A stretch of 64,000 nt of DNA, taken from Halobellus captivus (GTDB lineage Archaea; Halobacteriota; Halobacteria; Halobacteriales; Haloferacaceae). Of the stretch, positions 9,764 through 17,928 are shown piece after piece. Numbering within the stretch: the first letter of the stretch is position 1; every line of letters begins with the position of its first letter. The notes under the pieces are model-generated. The model was not told the DNA's origin and made no database searches. It saw nothing but the letters and a program-made list of their open reading frames with translations. Location: contig NZ_RDQE01000005.1 in assembly GCF_003697845.1 (NCBI RefSeq), positions 1 to 64,000 of the forward strand, written 5' to 3'. The translations under genes were made by a program, and so were the position numbers.

Positions 9764-10528
9764 ATGTCGGATCCACGCGTCGTCTCGCTCGCGCCGAGCG
9801 CGACCTCGACCCTCTCGGCGCTCGGCGCGGCCGAGTGCCTGGTGGGCGTCACCCACCACTGCGATCCGCCGCCGGAGTCCGGGGCGGCACACGGGACCGA
9901 CCCCGTCGCCGTCGGCGGGTGGGTCACTCCCTCCCTCGACCGGGTCGCGGCACTGGATCCGGACGTGGCGTTCACGAGCGACGCCCTTCAGGCCGACGTC
10001 GCCGCCGACTGCCGGGAGCGGGGACTGGCCGTCGACCACCGGGAGCCGGCGACGCTCGAGGACGTGCTCGCGGACTTCCGGGGGATCGCCCGGACAGTTG
10101 GACGACCGGACGCGGGCGAGAGGCTGGCCGCCGACGCCCGCGAGCGACTCGAGGCGGTCGCCGACGCGACCGGGGACCGCCCCCGTCCCGTCGTCTACTG
10201 TGAGGAGTGGTCGGACCCGCCGATGGCCGCGGGCAACTGGGTCCCGGACGCGGTCCGCGCCGCCGGCGGCCGGTACCCGTTCGTCGAGGCGGGCGAGCGC
10301 TCCCGGGAGGTCGACCCCGCGAGCGTCGCGGCCGCCGACCCCGATCACGTCGTCGTCCACGTCTGCGGGCGCGGCGACCGGGTCGACCCCGCGAGCGTCG
10401 CCGACCGAGAGTGGATCGACGCGCCGGTTCACGTGATCGACGACGCGCTGTTGAACCAGCCGAGTCCCGCGCTGATCGACGGGATCGAGCGGCTCGCGGG
10501 ACTGTTCGGCATCGACGGATACTCGTGA
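9764..10528 (+). CDS. BtuF-like helical-backbone metal/corrinoid-binding protein without signal peptide
   Basis: This protein of about 254 residues has the class III periplasmic-binding fold seen in BtuF. It opens VVSLAPSATSTLSALGA, followed by GVTHHCDPP, GGWVTPSLDRVAALDPDVAF and a conserved YCEEWSDPPMAAGNWV segment typical of cobalamin-binding proteins. Unlike true ABC binding proteins, it has no signal peptide or lipobox when started at the ATG preceded by ACGTTTTC about 29 bp upstream. It therefore probably stays in the cytoplasm and may handle corrinoids there. The next gene starts 20 bp downstream on the same strand. Confidence 0.75.
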   Translation: MSDPRVVSLAPSATSTLSALGAAECLVGVTHHCDPPPESGAAHGTDPVAVGGWVTPSLDRVAALDPDVAFTSDALQADVAADCRERGLAVDHREPATLEDVLADFRGIARTVGRPDAGERLAADARERLEAVADATGDRPRPVVYCEEWSDPPMAAGNWVPDAVRAAGGRYPFVEAGERSREVDPASVAAADPDHVVVHVCGRGDRVDPASVADREWIDAPVHVIDDALLNQPSPALIDGIERLAGLFGIDGYS

Positions 10529-10548
10529 CCCCGCGACCGACTCGTCGT

Positions 10549-11082
10549 ATGCGAGTCGGCGTCGGCAGCGGAAATCCGGTGAAGCGACGCGCGGTCGAAC
10601 GGGCGCTCGAGGCGGACGGAGACGTCGAACACGGGACCGTCGGATCGGTCGAGTCCGTCCGGGTCGACTCCGGCGTGAGCGAGCAGCCGACCGGCCACGC
10701 CGAGACGGTCGCCGGCGCGGAGAACCGTGCCGCGGCTGTCCTCGAGTCGGGTGAATACGACCTCGGCGTCGGCCTCGAGGGTGGCGTGGCCCGGTTCGAG
10801 GGCGTCGACGGGCTCTTCCTCGTGATGTGGGCGTCCGTCGACGACGGCGACCGCGTCGGCCGCGGGAGCGGACCGAGCCTCCGGCTCCCGGACGACGTCG
10901 CCGACCGCGTCGAGAGCGGGGCGGAGCTCGGCCCCGTCATGGACGACGTGCTCGACACCACGGGCGTCGCGAGACGCGGCGGGGCCGCGGGAGTGCTGAC
11001 GAACGGCGGCGTCGACCGCGCCGGTGCGCTCTCGGCGGCCGTTTCCGGAGCGCTCGGCCCGTTCGTCTCCGACCTGTACTGA
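10549..11082 (+). CDS. Inosine/xanthosine triphosphatase (YjjX family)
   Basis: This 177-residue protein starts VGVGSGNPVKRRAVERAL, the NTP-binding opening of the YjjX/Maf-Ham1-like NTPase family, which hydrolyses non-canonical ITP and XTP to clean the nucleotide pool. Other features are the SGVSEQP segment, GAENRA, the EYDLGVGLEGGV strand and GAAGVLTNGGVDRAGAL near the end. It lies 20 bp after the corrinoid-binding-fold gene and may be cotranscribed, although no functional link is evident. Confidence 0.85.
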   Translation: MRVGVGSGNPVKRRAVERALEADGDVEHGTVGSVESVRVDSGVSEQPTGHAETVAGAENRAAAVLESGEYDLGVGLEGGVARFEGVDGLFLVMWASVDDGDRVGRGSGPSLRLPDDVADRVESGAELGPVMDDVLDTTGVARRGGAAGVLTNGGVDRAGALSAAVSGALGPFVSDLY

Positions 11083-11249
11083 CGGCGGGGCGTCCTCGGA
11101 CGTGACATCGAGCGCCGATTCGGAGTTCGTACCGAAACGGACCGCCGGCGGAGGCCACACGGACCCGTTTGGCGTCGAAATCGCATGACGTAGCGGTGTT
11201 AACTCGGTCTACCAACCGCCTTTTGAGGACGCCTTTCCTGTGTGGTGAC

Positions 11250-11504
11250 ATGAGCACGGCACGCGTGGAGTCCGTCGCGGTCGAACCGTCCGGCCTCTCG
11301 GAAAAACAGCTCCGGATCCTCGAGTATCTCCGGGCCAACGCGGACGATCGGACCTACTTCAAATCGCGGCTGATCGCCGACGAGCTCGGCCTCTCCGCGA
11401 AGGAGGTCGGCGCGAACATGGGCGCCGTCGCCGACGCGGCCGGCGAGATAGACGTCGAGAAGTGGGGGTACTCCTCGGGCACGACGTGGATGGTGACGGC
11501 CTAG
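11250..11504 (+). CDS. Small haloarchaeal wHTH-like protein (DUF7123 type)
   Basis: This 84-residue protein consists almost entirely of one helix-turn-helix-like unit (EKQLRILEYLRAN, LIADELGLSAKEVGANM, KWGYSSGTTWMVTA). It resembles a family of short haloarchaeal proteins annotated as DUF7123, probably nucleic-acid binding; I recall this rather than having checked it. The ATG was chosen over an upstream in-frame ATG at 11169 because the first residues of the longer form are unlike the family and a T-rich box lies about 28 bp before 11250. Confidence 0.75.
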   Translation: MSTARVESVAVEPSGLSEKQLRILEYLRANADDRTYFKSRLIADELGLSAKEVGANMGAVADAAGEIDVEKWGYSSGTTWMVTA

Positions 11505-11532
11505 CGAGGAGCGCTCGTCGAACGCGAACGCG

Positions 11533-12135
11533 TCAGGGATCGTAGCTGACGAGCGAGGCCGCGTCGTCGGCGAACGCGACCGCGTCGGCGTCGAAGGAGT
11601 CGGCGTAGCGCACGACGAGCGTCAACAACCGCTCCGGTTCGGTCAGGACGTAGCCGTCGGTGCGGTCGAGGAGGTCGGCCGCGGCCAGCTCGCCCGCCGC
11701 GGCGCTTATCGTCGGCCGGGAGACGCCGAGCGCGTCGGCGAGCTCCGCGCCGGTCACGTCGGGGTCCGAGAGCAGCGCGAGGACCATTCCCCGCGGCGTC
11801 TCCCGGCGGAGGTAGCCGAGCGCCCGTTTGTCCAGGTCGTCGAACCGGCCCGCCGGGAAGTACCGGCGGTAGTCGGCGTCCTTTCGCGACTCGATCTCAC
11901 CCGCCTCCTCGAGCTTCCGGAGGTGGTACTGCGCCTCGCCCGTGCCGAGCCGGAGGTCGTCACGGAGCTTCGAGAAGTGCGCGCCCGGCGTCGAGGGGAC
12001 GTACCCGCGGATGGCCTCCCGGGTCTCGTTCGCGTCGTCCGCGGCGCTCGCGGATCCGACGAACGGGGCGGCCGCTCCGACGGCGGCGAACCGCCGCAGC
12101 GTCCGACGTTTCCGTTCGTCGACCTCCTCGGTCAT
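11533..12135 (-). CDS. Two-domain winged-helix regulator with a Tat-like N-terminus
   Basis: The 200-residue product has two winged-helix units. The first, about residues 40-100, includes GAHFSKLRDDLRLGTGEAQYHLRKLEEAGEI; the second, about 105-165, includes VTGAELADALGVSRPTISAAAGELAAADLL. Both look like DNA-binding repressor folds. The first 32 residues (KRRTLRRFAAVGAAAPFVGSASA) look like a twin-arginine signal or membrane anchor, which is unusual for such a protein. The start is the internal ATG, followed by an acidic TEEVDE. The target is unknown. Confidence 0.75.
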   Translation of the reverse strand: MTEEVDERKRRTLRRFAAVGAAAPFVGSASAADDANETREAIRGYVPSTPGAHFSKLRDDLRLGTGEAQYHLRKLEEAGEIESRKDADYRRYFPAGRFDDLDKRALGYLRRETPRGMVLALLSDPDVTGAELADALGVSRPTISAAAGELAAADLLDRTDGYVLTEPERLLTLVVRYADSFDADAVAFADDAASLVSYDP

Positions 12136-12210
12136 CACCCGTGGTAAGCGGGTACGCGGCAAAAGCGCTTCGTTCGGATCGACGCCGGGGTGTCTGCGAC
12201 GACCGACGGC

Positions 12211-13347
12211 TCAGGTCTCCTCCGCCGGCTCGACCTCGCCGTCGGGGACCTCCTCGTCCATCTCCTGGATGACCTCGTCGGCCGACCGGATGTTCGAGCC
12301 CGCGTCGCCGGACTTGACCGCCTCGGCCTCCTTCTCGAGCTCCTCGACGTCCATCTGGGCCGCCTCGTCGATCTGGCCGAGGATCTCGTCGATGTCGTCG
12401 AGCCCGAGCATCTTGCGGGTGTCGTCGTCGAACTCGAGGCCCTCGAGGCCGTCCATCTGCTGGACGTCGGAGCCGGAGAGTGCCTTGCCGTAGCGCCCGA
12501 CGAGGCTCGTGAGCTCCTGGGGTAGCACGAACGTGGTCGACTCGCCCTTGCCGATCTCCTCCAACGTCTCCATGCCGCGCTCGATGATGGCCCGCTCGCC
12601 CATCGACTCGGCCGACCGCGCGCGCAACACGGTCGAGATGGAGTCCCCCTGCGCCTCGAGGATCTGGCTCTGTTTCTCCCCCTGCGCGCGGATGATGTTC
12701 GACTGCTTGTCACCCTCGGCCTGCTCGACGGCCGACCGGCGTTCCCCCTGCGCCTCGAGGATCATCGCCCGACGGCGACGCTCCGCGGAGGTCTGTTGCT
12801 CCATCGCCTGCTGGACGTCCTTCGAGGGGTTGACCTCGCGGACCTCGACGCTCTCGACGCGGATCCCCCACTCGTCCGTCGGCTCGTCCAGCTCCTTGCG
12901 GATCTTCGCGTTGATCTCCTGACGCTTGTTCAGCGTGTCGTCGAGCTCCATGTCGCCGAGGACGGCCCGGAGCGTGGTCTGTGCCAGGTTCGAGACGGCG
13001 TTCTTGTAGTTGTCGACCTCGAGGAACGCCTTCTTCGCGTCCATCACCTTGATGTAGACCACCGCGTCCGCGGTCACCGGCGAGTTGTCCCGCGTGATCG
13101 CCTCCTGACGCGGCACGTCCAGCGTCTGCGTCCGCATGTCGAACGCGTACGTCCGCGACACGAACGGCGGGATGAAGTTGATTCCGGGCTCGAGCAGCTT
13201 CCGGTACTCGCCGAACACCGTCAACGCCTCCTTGTCGTAGGCGTCGACGATCGCGACGGACTGCCAGAGCGTGACGACCACCAACATGAGAAACAGGAGG
13301 CCGACGCTCACCAGTCCGAAACCGGCTTGGAGGGGAAGTGGGTCCAT
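12211..13347 (-). CDS. SPFH/band 7 (stomatin-prohibitin) membrane protein
   Basis: This 378-residue protein has one N-terminal membrane helix (about residues 8-30) followed by an SPFH domain (VDAYDKEALTVFGEYRKLLEPGINFIPPFV, then the QTLDVPRQEAITRDNSPVTADA core). A long charged helix follows (residues 180-270; repeated QAEGDKQSNIIRAQGEKQSQILEAQGD), then an acidic tail of about 90 residues. SPFH proteins form membrane-associated oligomers that scaffold proteases and lipid domains. A TATA-like CTATTAAG lies about 25 bp upstream. No NfeD or protease partner is adjacent. Confidence 0.9.
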   Translation of the reverse strand: MDPLPLQAGFGLVSVGLLFLMLVVVTLWQSVAIVDAYDKEALTVFGEYRKLLEPGINFIPPFVSRTYAFDMRTQTLDVPRQEAITRDNSPVTADAVVYIKVMDAKKAFLEVDNYKNAVSNLAQTTLRAVLGDMELDDTLNKRQEINAKIRKELDEPTDEWGIRVESVEVREVNPSKDVQQAMEQQTSAERRRRAMILEAQGERRSAVEQAEGDKQSNIIRAQGEKQSQILEAQGDSISTVLRARSAESMGERAIIERGMETLEEIGKGESTTFVLPQELTSLVGRYGKALSGSDVQQMDGLEGLEFDDDTRKMLGLDDIDEILGQIDEAAQMDVEELEKEAEAVKSGDAGSNIRSADEVIQEMDEEVPDGEVEPAEET

Positions 13348-13471
13348 GGCGTTGATTGGGCCATCGGAGGCTTAATAGTTCGCCTGTGACCGAACGTCGG
13401 AACGATCGAGCGCCGCCCGCCGCCGACCGCCGATAACAAACCCTAAAAGCGGGGTCGTCGACCGATCCGGT

Positions 13472-14215
13472 ATGTCTCTGCGGGTCGGTCGGTTGGGTCT
13501 CGCCGACGCGGTCACCGTGGCCAACGCCGCGGTCGGCTTCCTCGCGGTCGTCGCCGCCACCGTCGATCCCGCGTTGGCGGCCCGACTGATCCTGTTGGCC
13601 GCCATCGCAGACGGGCTCGACGGGGTGGTCGCCAGACACCGCGGGTCGACGCCGGCGGGGCCGTACCTCGACTCGCTGGCGGACGTCGCGTCCTTCGGCG
13701 TCGCGCCCGCGACCCTCGTCGCGGTGATCGTCCTCGAAACCGGGCCGGTCGAAGACGGAACCCTCCTCGTCGCGTCCGGGATCGGAGCCGCCGCCCTCTT
13801 CGTCGCGCTGGCGGTCGCCCGTCTCGGACTGTACACGGCGTACGACAGCGGGAGTCGCGAGACCGTCGGGGTGCCGACGACGCTCGCGGCGACGGTACTC
13901 GCCGCCGCGGTGCTCGCGGGCTACACCAACCCGGTTCCGCTCGTCGTCGCGACCGCGGTCTTCGCGGTTCTCATGGGGTCGACGGTGACGTATCCCGACC
14001 TCCACGCGCAGGACGCGCTCGTGATGGGGTTCGTCCAGGCGGCGGTGGTCCTGACGCCGGTCGCGCACGCGCTTACGGACGTGTTCCCCCCGTGGATCGG
14101 CGAGGGGTTCGCGTTCGCGCTGTTGTTCCTCTCGGGTGGCTACCTCCTCCTGGGCCCGCACTTCTACTGGGGTGACGGCATCCGACCGCCCGAGGACGAC
14201 ATTGACCGGGCGTGA
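13472..14215 (+). CDS. pssA: CDP-alcohol phosphatidyltransferase, probable archaetidylserine synthase
   Basis: This 247-residue integral membrane enzyme carries the CDP-alcohol phosphotransferase signature near residue 50: D-x2-DG-x2-AR, then G-x3-D-x3-D (DGLDGVVAR and GPYLDSLAD), with a seven-residue gap where eight or nine is more usual. The following SFGVAPATLV matches phosphatidylserine-synthase-type members, so serine is the likely head group added to CDP-archaeol, though other alcohols cannot be excluded. About seven hydrophobic helices follow. A CCTAAAAG box about 26 bp before the ATG supports the start. Confidence 0.85.
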   Translation: MSLRVGRLGLADAVTVANAAVGFLAVVAATVDPALAARLILLAAIADGLDGVVARHRGSTPAGPYLDSLADVASFGVAPATLVAVIVLETGPVEDGTLLVASGIGAAALFVALAVARLGLYTAYDSGSRETVGVPTTLAATVLAAAVLAGYTNPVPLVVATAVFAVLMGSTVTYPDLHAQDALVMGFVQAAVVLTPVAHALTDVFPPWIGEGFAFALLFLSGGYLLLGPHFYWGDGIRPPEDDIDRA

Positions 14216-14231
14216 CGCGCGTCTTGAACGT

Positions 14232-14312
14232 CGCTAACGGATGACGTTCGCCGTCAACGGGTGAACATCCACCGCTAACGGGTACGATCCGTTGCTAACG
14301 GCTGCGATCGGA
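14232..14312. repeat. Four degenerate direct repeats of about 20-21 bp (GCTAACGG core)
   Basis: The core GCTAACGG occurs at 14233, 14274 and 14294, with a variant GTCAACGG at 14253. Successive starts are 20, 21 and 20 bp apart, close to two turns of the helix. The block lies between the convergent stops of pssA and psmB, so it is not an obvious promoter. It could be a protein-binding array, a terminator-associated repeat or a decayed minisatellite. Confidence 0.6.
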
Positions 14313-14346
14313 CGATAGCCGAAAAAGCAGATCCAGGCGGAAGCCG

Positions 14347-15078
14347 TTACAGGAGACCGTCGAAGTCCTTGTGGCGGGTGATGTCGACGCCCTCGTCGGT
14401 GACGACGGCGACGTTGATCCCGTTGCCGGACGCGAGGTCGCGCTCGACGGCGGACTGGATCGCCTTCGCGGCGATGGTCCTCGCCTCGTCGACGGTGACG
14501 TCGTCGTGATACTCCTGTTCTAAGACCCCGAGCGCGTACTGCGAACCGGATCCGGTGACGGTGTACTCCTCCTCGGTGGTCCCGCCGAGCGCGTCGATGG
14601 AGTAGATGTGGGCCCCCTCGTCGTCGACGCCGCCCAGGATCGGCTGGACGATGAAGAACGCGCCCGTACGGAGGAGGTTTCCGGTGAGCGTCGAGAGCGC
14701 CTCCATCGACATGTCCTTGCCGCGACGGGCCTCGTAGAGGTTGGTCTCCGCCTTGAGCGTGGAGATGAGGTTCTGGGCGGCGGAGACGGAGCCCGCGATG
14801 GTCAGCGCGCCACGGGGGTGGATCTCCTCGACCTTCTGGACGTCCTTCGAGGAGACCATCCCGCCGAGGGAGGCGCGCATGTCCGTCGCCATCACGACGC
14901 CGTCGGCAGTGCGGATGCCGACCGTCGTCGTTCCGGTCTTCATCTCGCCCTCGCCGTCGGCCTGTGCGGCGCGGCGCTCGCTGTGTTCGAACTCGCCGAG
15001 CTCCGGCCCGAAGACCGGCTGGTCGCGGCCGAGTTCGAGGGACGCCCCGTCGGAGAGATCGTCGGTCGGTGTTCGCAT
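14347..15078 (-). CDS. psmB: Proteasome beta subunit
   Basis: This 243-residue beta subunit of the 20S proteasome is made with a propeptide of about 49 residues. Self-cleavage in KTG/TTTVGI exposes the N-terminal catalytic Thr. Downstream, GVVMATDMRAS (Asp), SKDVQKVEEI (Lys) and TGSGSQYALGVLE carry the other active-site elements. The ATG before RTPTDDLSDG fits haloarchaeal propeptides. A 57-codon gene lies 181 bp upstream on the same strand. The alpha subunits are not in the window. Confidence 0.95.
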   Translation of the reverse strand: MRTPTDDLSDGASLELGRDQPVFGPELGEFEHSERRAAQADGEGEMKTGTTTVGIRTADGVVMATDMRASLGGMVSSKDVQKVEEIHPRGALTIAGSVSAAQNLISTLKAETNLYEARRGKDMSMEALSTLTGNLLRTGAFFIVQPILGGVDDEGAHIYSIDALGGTTEEEYTVTGSGSQYALGVLEQEYHDDVTVDEARTIAAKAIQSAVERDLASGNGINVAVVTDEGVDITRHKDFDGLL

Positions 15079-15259
15079 TACCGCCTCGTTGGCCCCTCGC
15101 GCTGATAAAGGCAACCCTTCGGGGACCCGCCGCCGGTTCCGACGACCATATCCGGGGCGGACGGCCGTCGAGAGACGATGCGGTCGCTGGTGGGGTCGAG
15201 ACGGTCGCTGAGGAGTGACGAGACGGACGGAAAGACGGCGGAAAAACCGAACGTTCGGG

Positions 15260-15433
15260 TTACTCCTCGACGGCCTCGATCGCCTCGCCGGTGGTCTCGA
15301 CGAGTCGGTGGATGGGGATGTTGATGCCGAGCTGCTTGCGGGCGAAGACGGCCACGGGGAACGCGGAGATCCCGATGGCAACGGTCGCCTGGTGGAGGCC
15401 GAAGAGGGCCGCCGTGCGGATGCGGTCGAACAT
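15260..15433 (-). CDS. 57-residue conserved-looking small protein
   Basis: A 57-residue protein starts MFDRIRTAALFGLHQATVAI, continues through a hydrophobic GISAFPVAVFARKQLG segment and ends in an acidic amphipathic stretch (HRLVETTGEAIEAVEE). It has one possible membrane helix (residues 14-32). Support for a real gene is a strong TATA sequence (TATATATAC in either reading) about 30 bp before the ATG, high-GC third positions and the psmB gene following on the same strand. Function is unknown. Confidence 0.65.
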   Translation of the reverse strand: MFDRIRTAALFGLHQATVAIGISAFPVAVFARKQLGINIPIHRLVETTGEAIEAVEE

Positions 15434-15601
15434 GGGTCTTCGATAGCCCGCAGTCGAGGGACGTATATATACCTTGTGTCAGACGCCTCGTCACTACCCC
15501 GACGCAGTCATGCGATTTCTCCCGACTTACCCGATCCGTGAAACGTCCGCCGGAGATCGGCGATGGACGCGTATCCCAAGTCCGACGAACGCGGCTCGTT
15601 T

Positions 15602-15690
15602 CCATAACTTATGGGAATCCACCGGGACGCATGCGCCTACCTGTGGACGCCTCACCGATGGATACCGCCGGGTATCGAACGGGCTATTAC
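15602..15690 (+). promoter_or_regulatory. Promoter of the UDG-family gene with inverted repeats
   Basis: A TATA-like GCTATTAC at 15683-15690 sits about 27 bp before the GTG start. Directly upstream, at 15661-15676, is a perfect inverted repeat GATACC-N4-GGTATC. A second, CCATAA-C-TTATGG, lies at 15602-15614. The placement of the first next to the BRE/TATA would suit a repressor or activator site. The regulator is unknown. Confidence 0.45.
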
Positions 15691-15713
15691 GGGGCGACCG
15701 CATAGCTGGTCGC

Positions 15714-16409
15714 GTGCAGAACGTCACCGATCGCACGCGAAACCCGTTCGGGATGCGACCGGACTGTCCGTCGTTCGTCCCGGGGTACGGGGACGCCAAC
15801 GCCGACTTCCACGTGATCGGCGACCATCCGGGCGTCCACGGCGGGGTCGAGGAAGGGATCCCGTTCACGGGGGAGCCCTGGTCGTCGGCGTTCCTCGGCG
15901 CGTTGACCGACGGCGACCTCCTCGCGACGATAGGGGAGGACGACGGGGGCGACAGGAGGGTTGAAGACGAGGACGTCGGGGAGAGCGAGGACCGCGACTC
16001 CGACCCGATCGTGACGAACCGGACGTTCCTCTCGTACCTCCATATGTGTCTCCCGGACGGGGAGCCGACGCCCACGTCGTACGACGACATGGAACGGTAC
16101 TTCGACGCGGAGCTTCGGGCGATCGCCGCCCACGTCCTCCTCCCGGTGGGCGCGAGGGCCACCGACCACGTCCTTCGACAGTACACCGCCCGCGCCTGGA
16201 AGACCGAGGTCGACATGGACGCGCTCCACGGCGAGGAGCTGCTCGGGTCGGGATGGCTCGTTCTCCCGATCAAGGAGCCCGCAGCGTGGGACGACGGCGA
16301 CGCGGACGAGTTAATCGAGGCACTCCGACGGCTTCAGTCGACCGACTTCCGGCGAGAGAGCGACCTCGGCCGCTTCATGGCCGGCAGCGACCCGTACCTG
16401 GTCAGATGA
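15714..16409 (+). CDS. Uracil-DNA glycosylase superfamily protein
   Basis: This 231-residue protein opens VTDRTRNPFGM, and the next part, FHVIGDHPGVHGGVEEGIPF, resembles the GxxPG...PF active-site loop of uracil-DNA glycosylases. A second active-site-like segment (WLVLPIKEPAAW) lies near residue 185. Family 4/5 iron-sulfur Cys ligands are not evident. An acidic insertion (residues 75-95) interrupts the fold. The GTG start is supported by the TATA box above it. Repair activity is an inference; the substrate-contacting residues cannot be verified here. Confidence 0.7.
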   Translation: MQNVTDRTRNPFGMRPDCPSFVPGYGDANADFHVIGDHPGVHGGVEEGIPFTGEPWSSAFLGALTDGDLLATIGEDDGGDRRVEDEDVGESEDRDSDPIVTNRTFLSYLHMCLPDGEPTPTSYDDMERYFDAELRAIAAHVLLPVGARATDHVLRQYTARAWKTEVDMDALHGEELLGSGWLVLPIKEPAAWDDGDADELIEALRRLQSTDFRRESDLGRFMAGSDPYLVR

Positions 16410-16734
16410 GTCGAGGGCGTCGTGAGATGAGTCGAGGGAGGTGACGCTCCCACACGCGAGACACGAGCCCCGCCGCGGAAGCGTCGAATTTCGACTCGAA
16501 TACGAGGACAATATCGGACGTTCGTCCCGGAGAGCCCGATATCTACTCGACGATCGATGAACTTCACGCGATTCGGGTGGATATATTTGACACCACTGCG
16601 CGTATTTTATACGATACCCGACTTTCGTATCGACGACGCCCGGATCGATCGGGCGTCGGCCGCAGGACTGGTACTCCAACGCGCGGCTTGGTCAGACCGG
16701 CCCGCGCGGGCCGGTTTTCCGACGGAGTCGAGGA
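16410..16734. other. Gene-free convergent intergenic stretch
   Basis: These 325 bp lie between two convergent genes. The left end has a duplicated AGATGAGTCGAGGG, one copy over the UDG-family stop codon and one 21 bp later. The centre (16560-16640) is AT-rich with several TATA-like words but no plausible coding sequence. A GC-rich palindrome sits near the right end (listed separately). I see no RNA gene. Confidence 0.5.
16697..16718 (+). terminator. 18-bp palindrome followed by TTTT
   Basis: CCGGCCCGCGCGGGCCGG is a perfect palindrome followed by four T on the plus strand. It could end plus-strand transcription running toward the minus-strand gene that stops at 16735. Its distance from the UDG-family gene (nearly 290 bp) makes this uncertain. 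Confidence 0.4.
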
Positions 16735-17928
16735 TCAGACGGCGTGCCCCTCGAGCAGCGCGTCGACGTACTGTCCGACGTGGTCGTCCATCCGCCGCTT
16801 GAACCCGTTCTGCCGTGCGAGTCGGTCGATCTCTCGAGAGACGTACGTGCCGTACTGGACCGCCTTCTTGTCGGCCGTGCGCACCGACTCGGGAACGCGT
16901 CCGGTCGCGGCGCGACGGAGCGCCACCTTCCGCTCGTCGGCCGTCGCGAGCAGGTCACCGGGCAGGCGGAGCGCGGCGTCGACGACGCGGTCGTCCAGGA
17001 GGGGCGCGACGGGCTCGACCCCGGCGGCCCGCAGCGTGAGCACGTCGCGTTCGAGTTGACGGGGCAGCGTCCGGACCGTCTCGTCTCGCGCGCCCCGGAC
17101 GGTGTCGGCCTCGACGCGGTGGTCGTTCGCGGGGTCGACGACCTTGCTGTAGCCGCCGAACAGCTCGTCCGCCCCTTGGCCGACCGTCAGGCGTTCGATC
17201 CCGTCGGCCGCGGCCGCCTCCGCGGTCAGGTACAGCGGAACGGCGATGTTGAGGTCCATGGGGTTCCGTCGACCGGTCGCGGCCGCGATCTCGGGGATCG
17301 CCCGCCGGAGGTCGTCGTGGGTGAGCTCGACGGTCCGCAGATCACGGTCCATCGCTGCCGCGGCCTCTCGGGCGGCCGCGACGTCGTGACACCCCTCGAA
17401 TCCCGCGACGTAGCAGGGCACGTCGGGAACCGCGCTCGCGATGAGCGCCGAGTCGACCCCCCCGGAAAAGGCCACGGCGAGCCGACCGCTCGAGGTGGCA
17501 GCGTCCTCGACGGCGAGGTCCGACAGCGCCGTCTCGATCGCGTCGTCGACGGCGGCCCGTGCGGGTTCCGGATCCGAGGCGGGGAACGTCGGGAGCGACC
17601 AGCGACGCCCGGTTTCCGTCGCCGACACGACCGATCCGGCCGGAACCGGGTCCGGATCCCGGAGGCACCCCCGATCGAAGCTCCACGCGTCGGGATCGGT
17701 CGGGTCGGTCGCGTCGGCCTCGACGAACAGGGGCTGGCGGCCGAGCACGTCGCGGACGAGGACGGGATCGTCGGCGTCGTCCTCCGAGGCCGGGGGACTC
17801 GCGAGCAGGCCGGCGAAGCCGCGGGTCCCGGGAAGCGGGTCACGGTCGCGGACCGCGCCGGCGACGAGGCTCGCCGACGCGCCGCGGAGGCGGCTCTCGC
17901 CGGTCTCACCGTCTCGATCGGGAGTCAT
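16735..17928 (-). CDS. Asparagine-synthase-like ATP pyrophosphatase without glutaminase domain
   Basis: The 397-residue protein has an asparagine synthetase C-terminal ATP-PPase domain: AFSGGVDSALIAS (PP-loop, near residue 150), NPMDLNIAVPLYLTAE and GQGADELFGGYSKV. The N-terminal part lacks the Cys-2 glutamine amidotransferase active site and is short and acidic, so it would need ammonia or a different substrate; it may act in a modification pathway rather than making asparagine. Its ATG overlaps the stop of the upstream PHP gene (ATGA), implying coupled translation. Confidence 0.8.
   Translation of the reverse strand: MTPDRDGETGESRLRGASASLVAGAVRDRDPLPGTRGFAGLLASPPASEDDADDPVLVRDVLGRQPLFVEADATDPTDPDAWSFDRGCLRDPDPVPAGSVVSATETGRRWSLPTFPASDPEPARAAVDDAIETALSDLAVEDAATSSGRLAVAFSGGVDSALIASAVPDVPCYVAGFEGCHDVAAAREAAAAMDRDLRTVELTHDDLRRAIPEIAAATGRRNPMDLNIAVPLYLTAEAAAADGIERLTVGQGADELFGGYSKVVDPANDHRVEADTVRGARDETVRTLPRQLERDVLTLRAAGVEPVAPLLDDRVVDAALRLPGDLLATADERKVALRRAATGRVPESVRTADKKAVQYGTYVSREIDRLARQNGFKRRMDDHVGQYVDALLEGHAV

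Noticed and set aside
14232-14312. CRISPR-like array
   Set aside because: Units are 20-21 bp in total, degenerate and without spacers of regular length; no cas genes are present.
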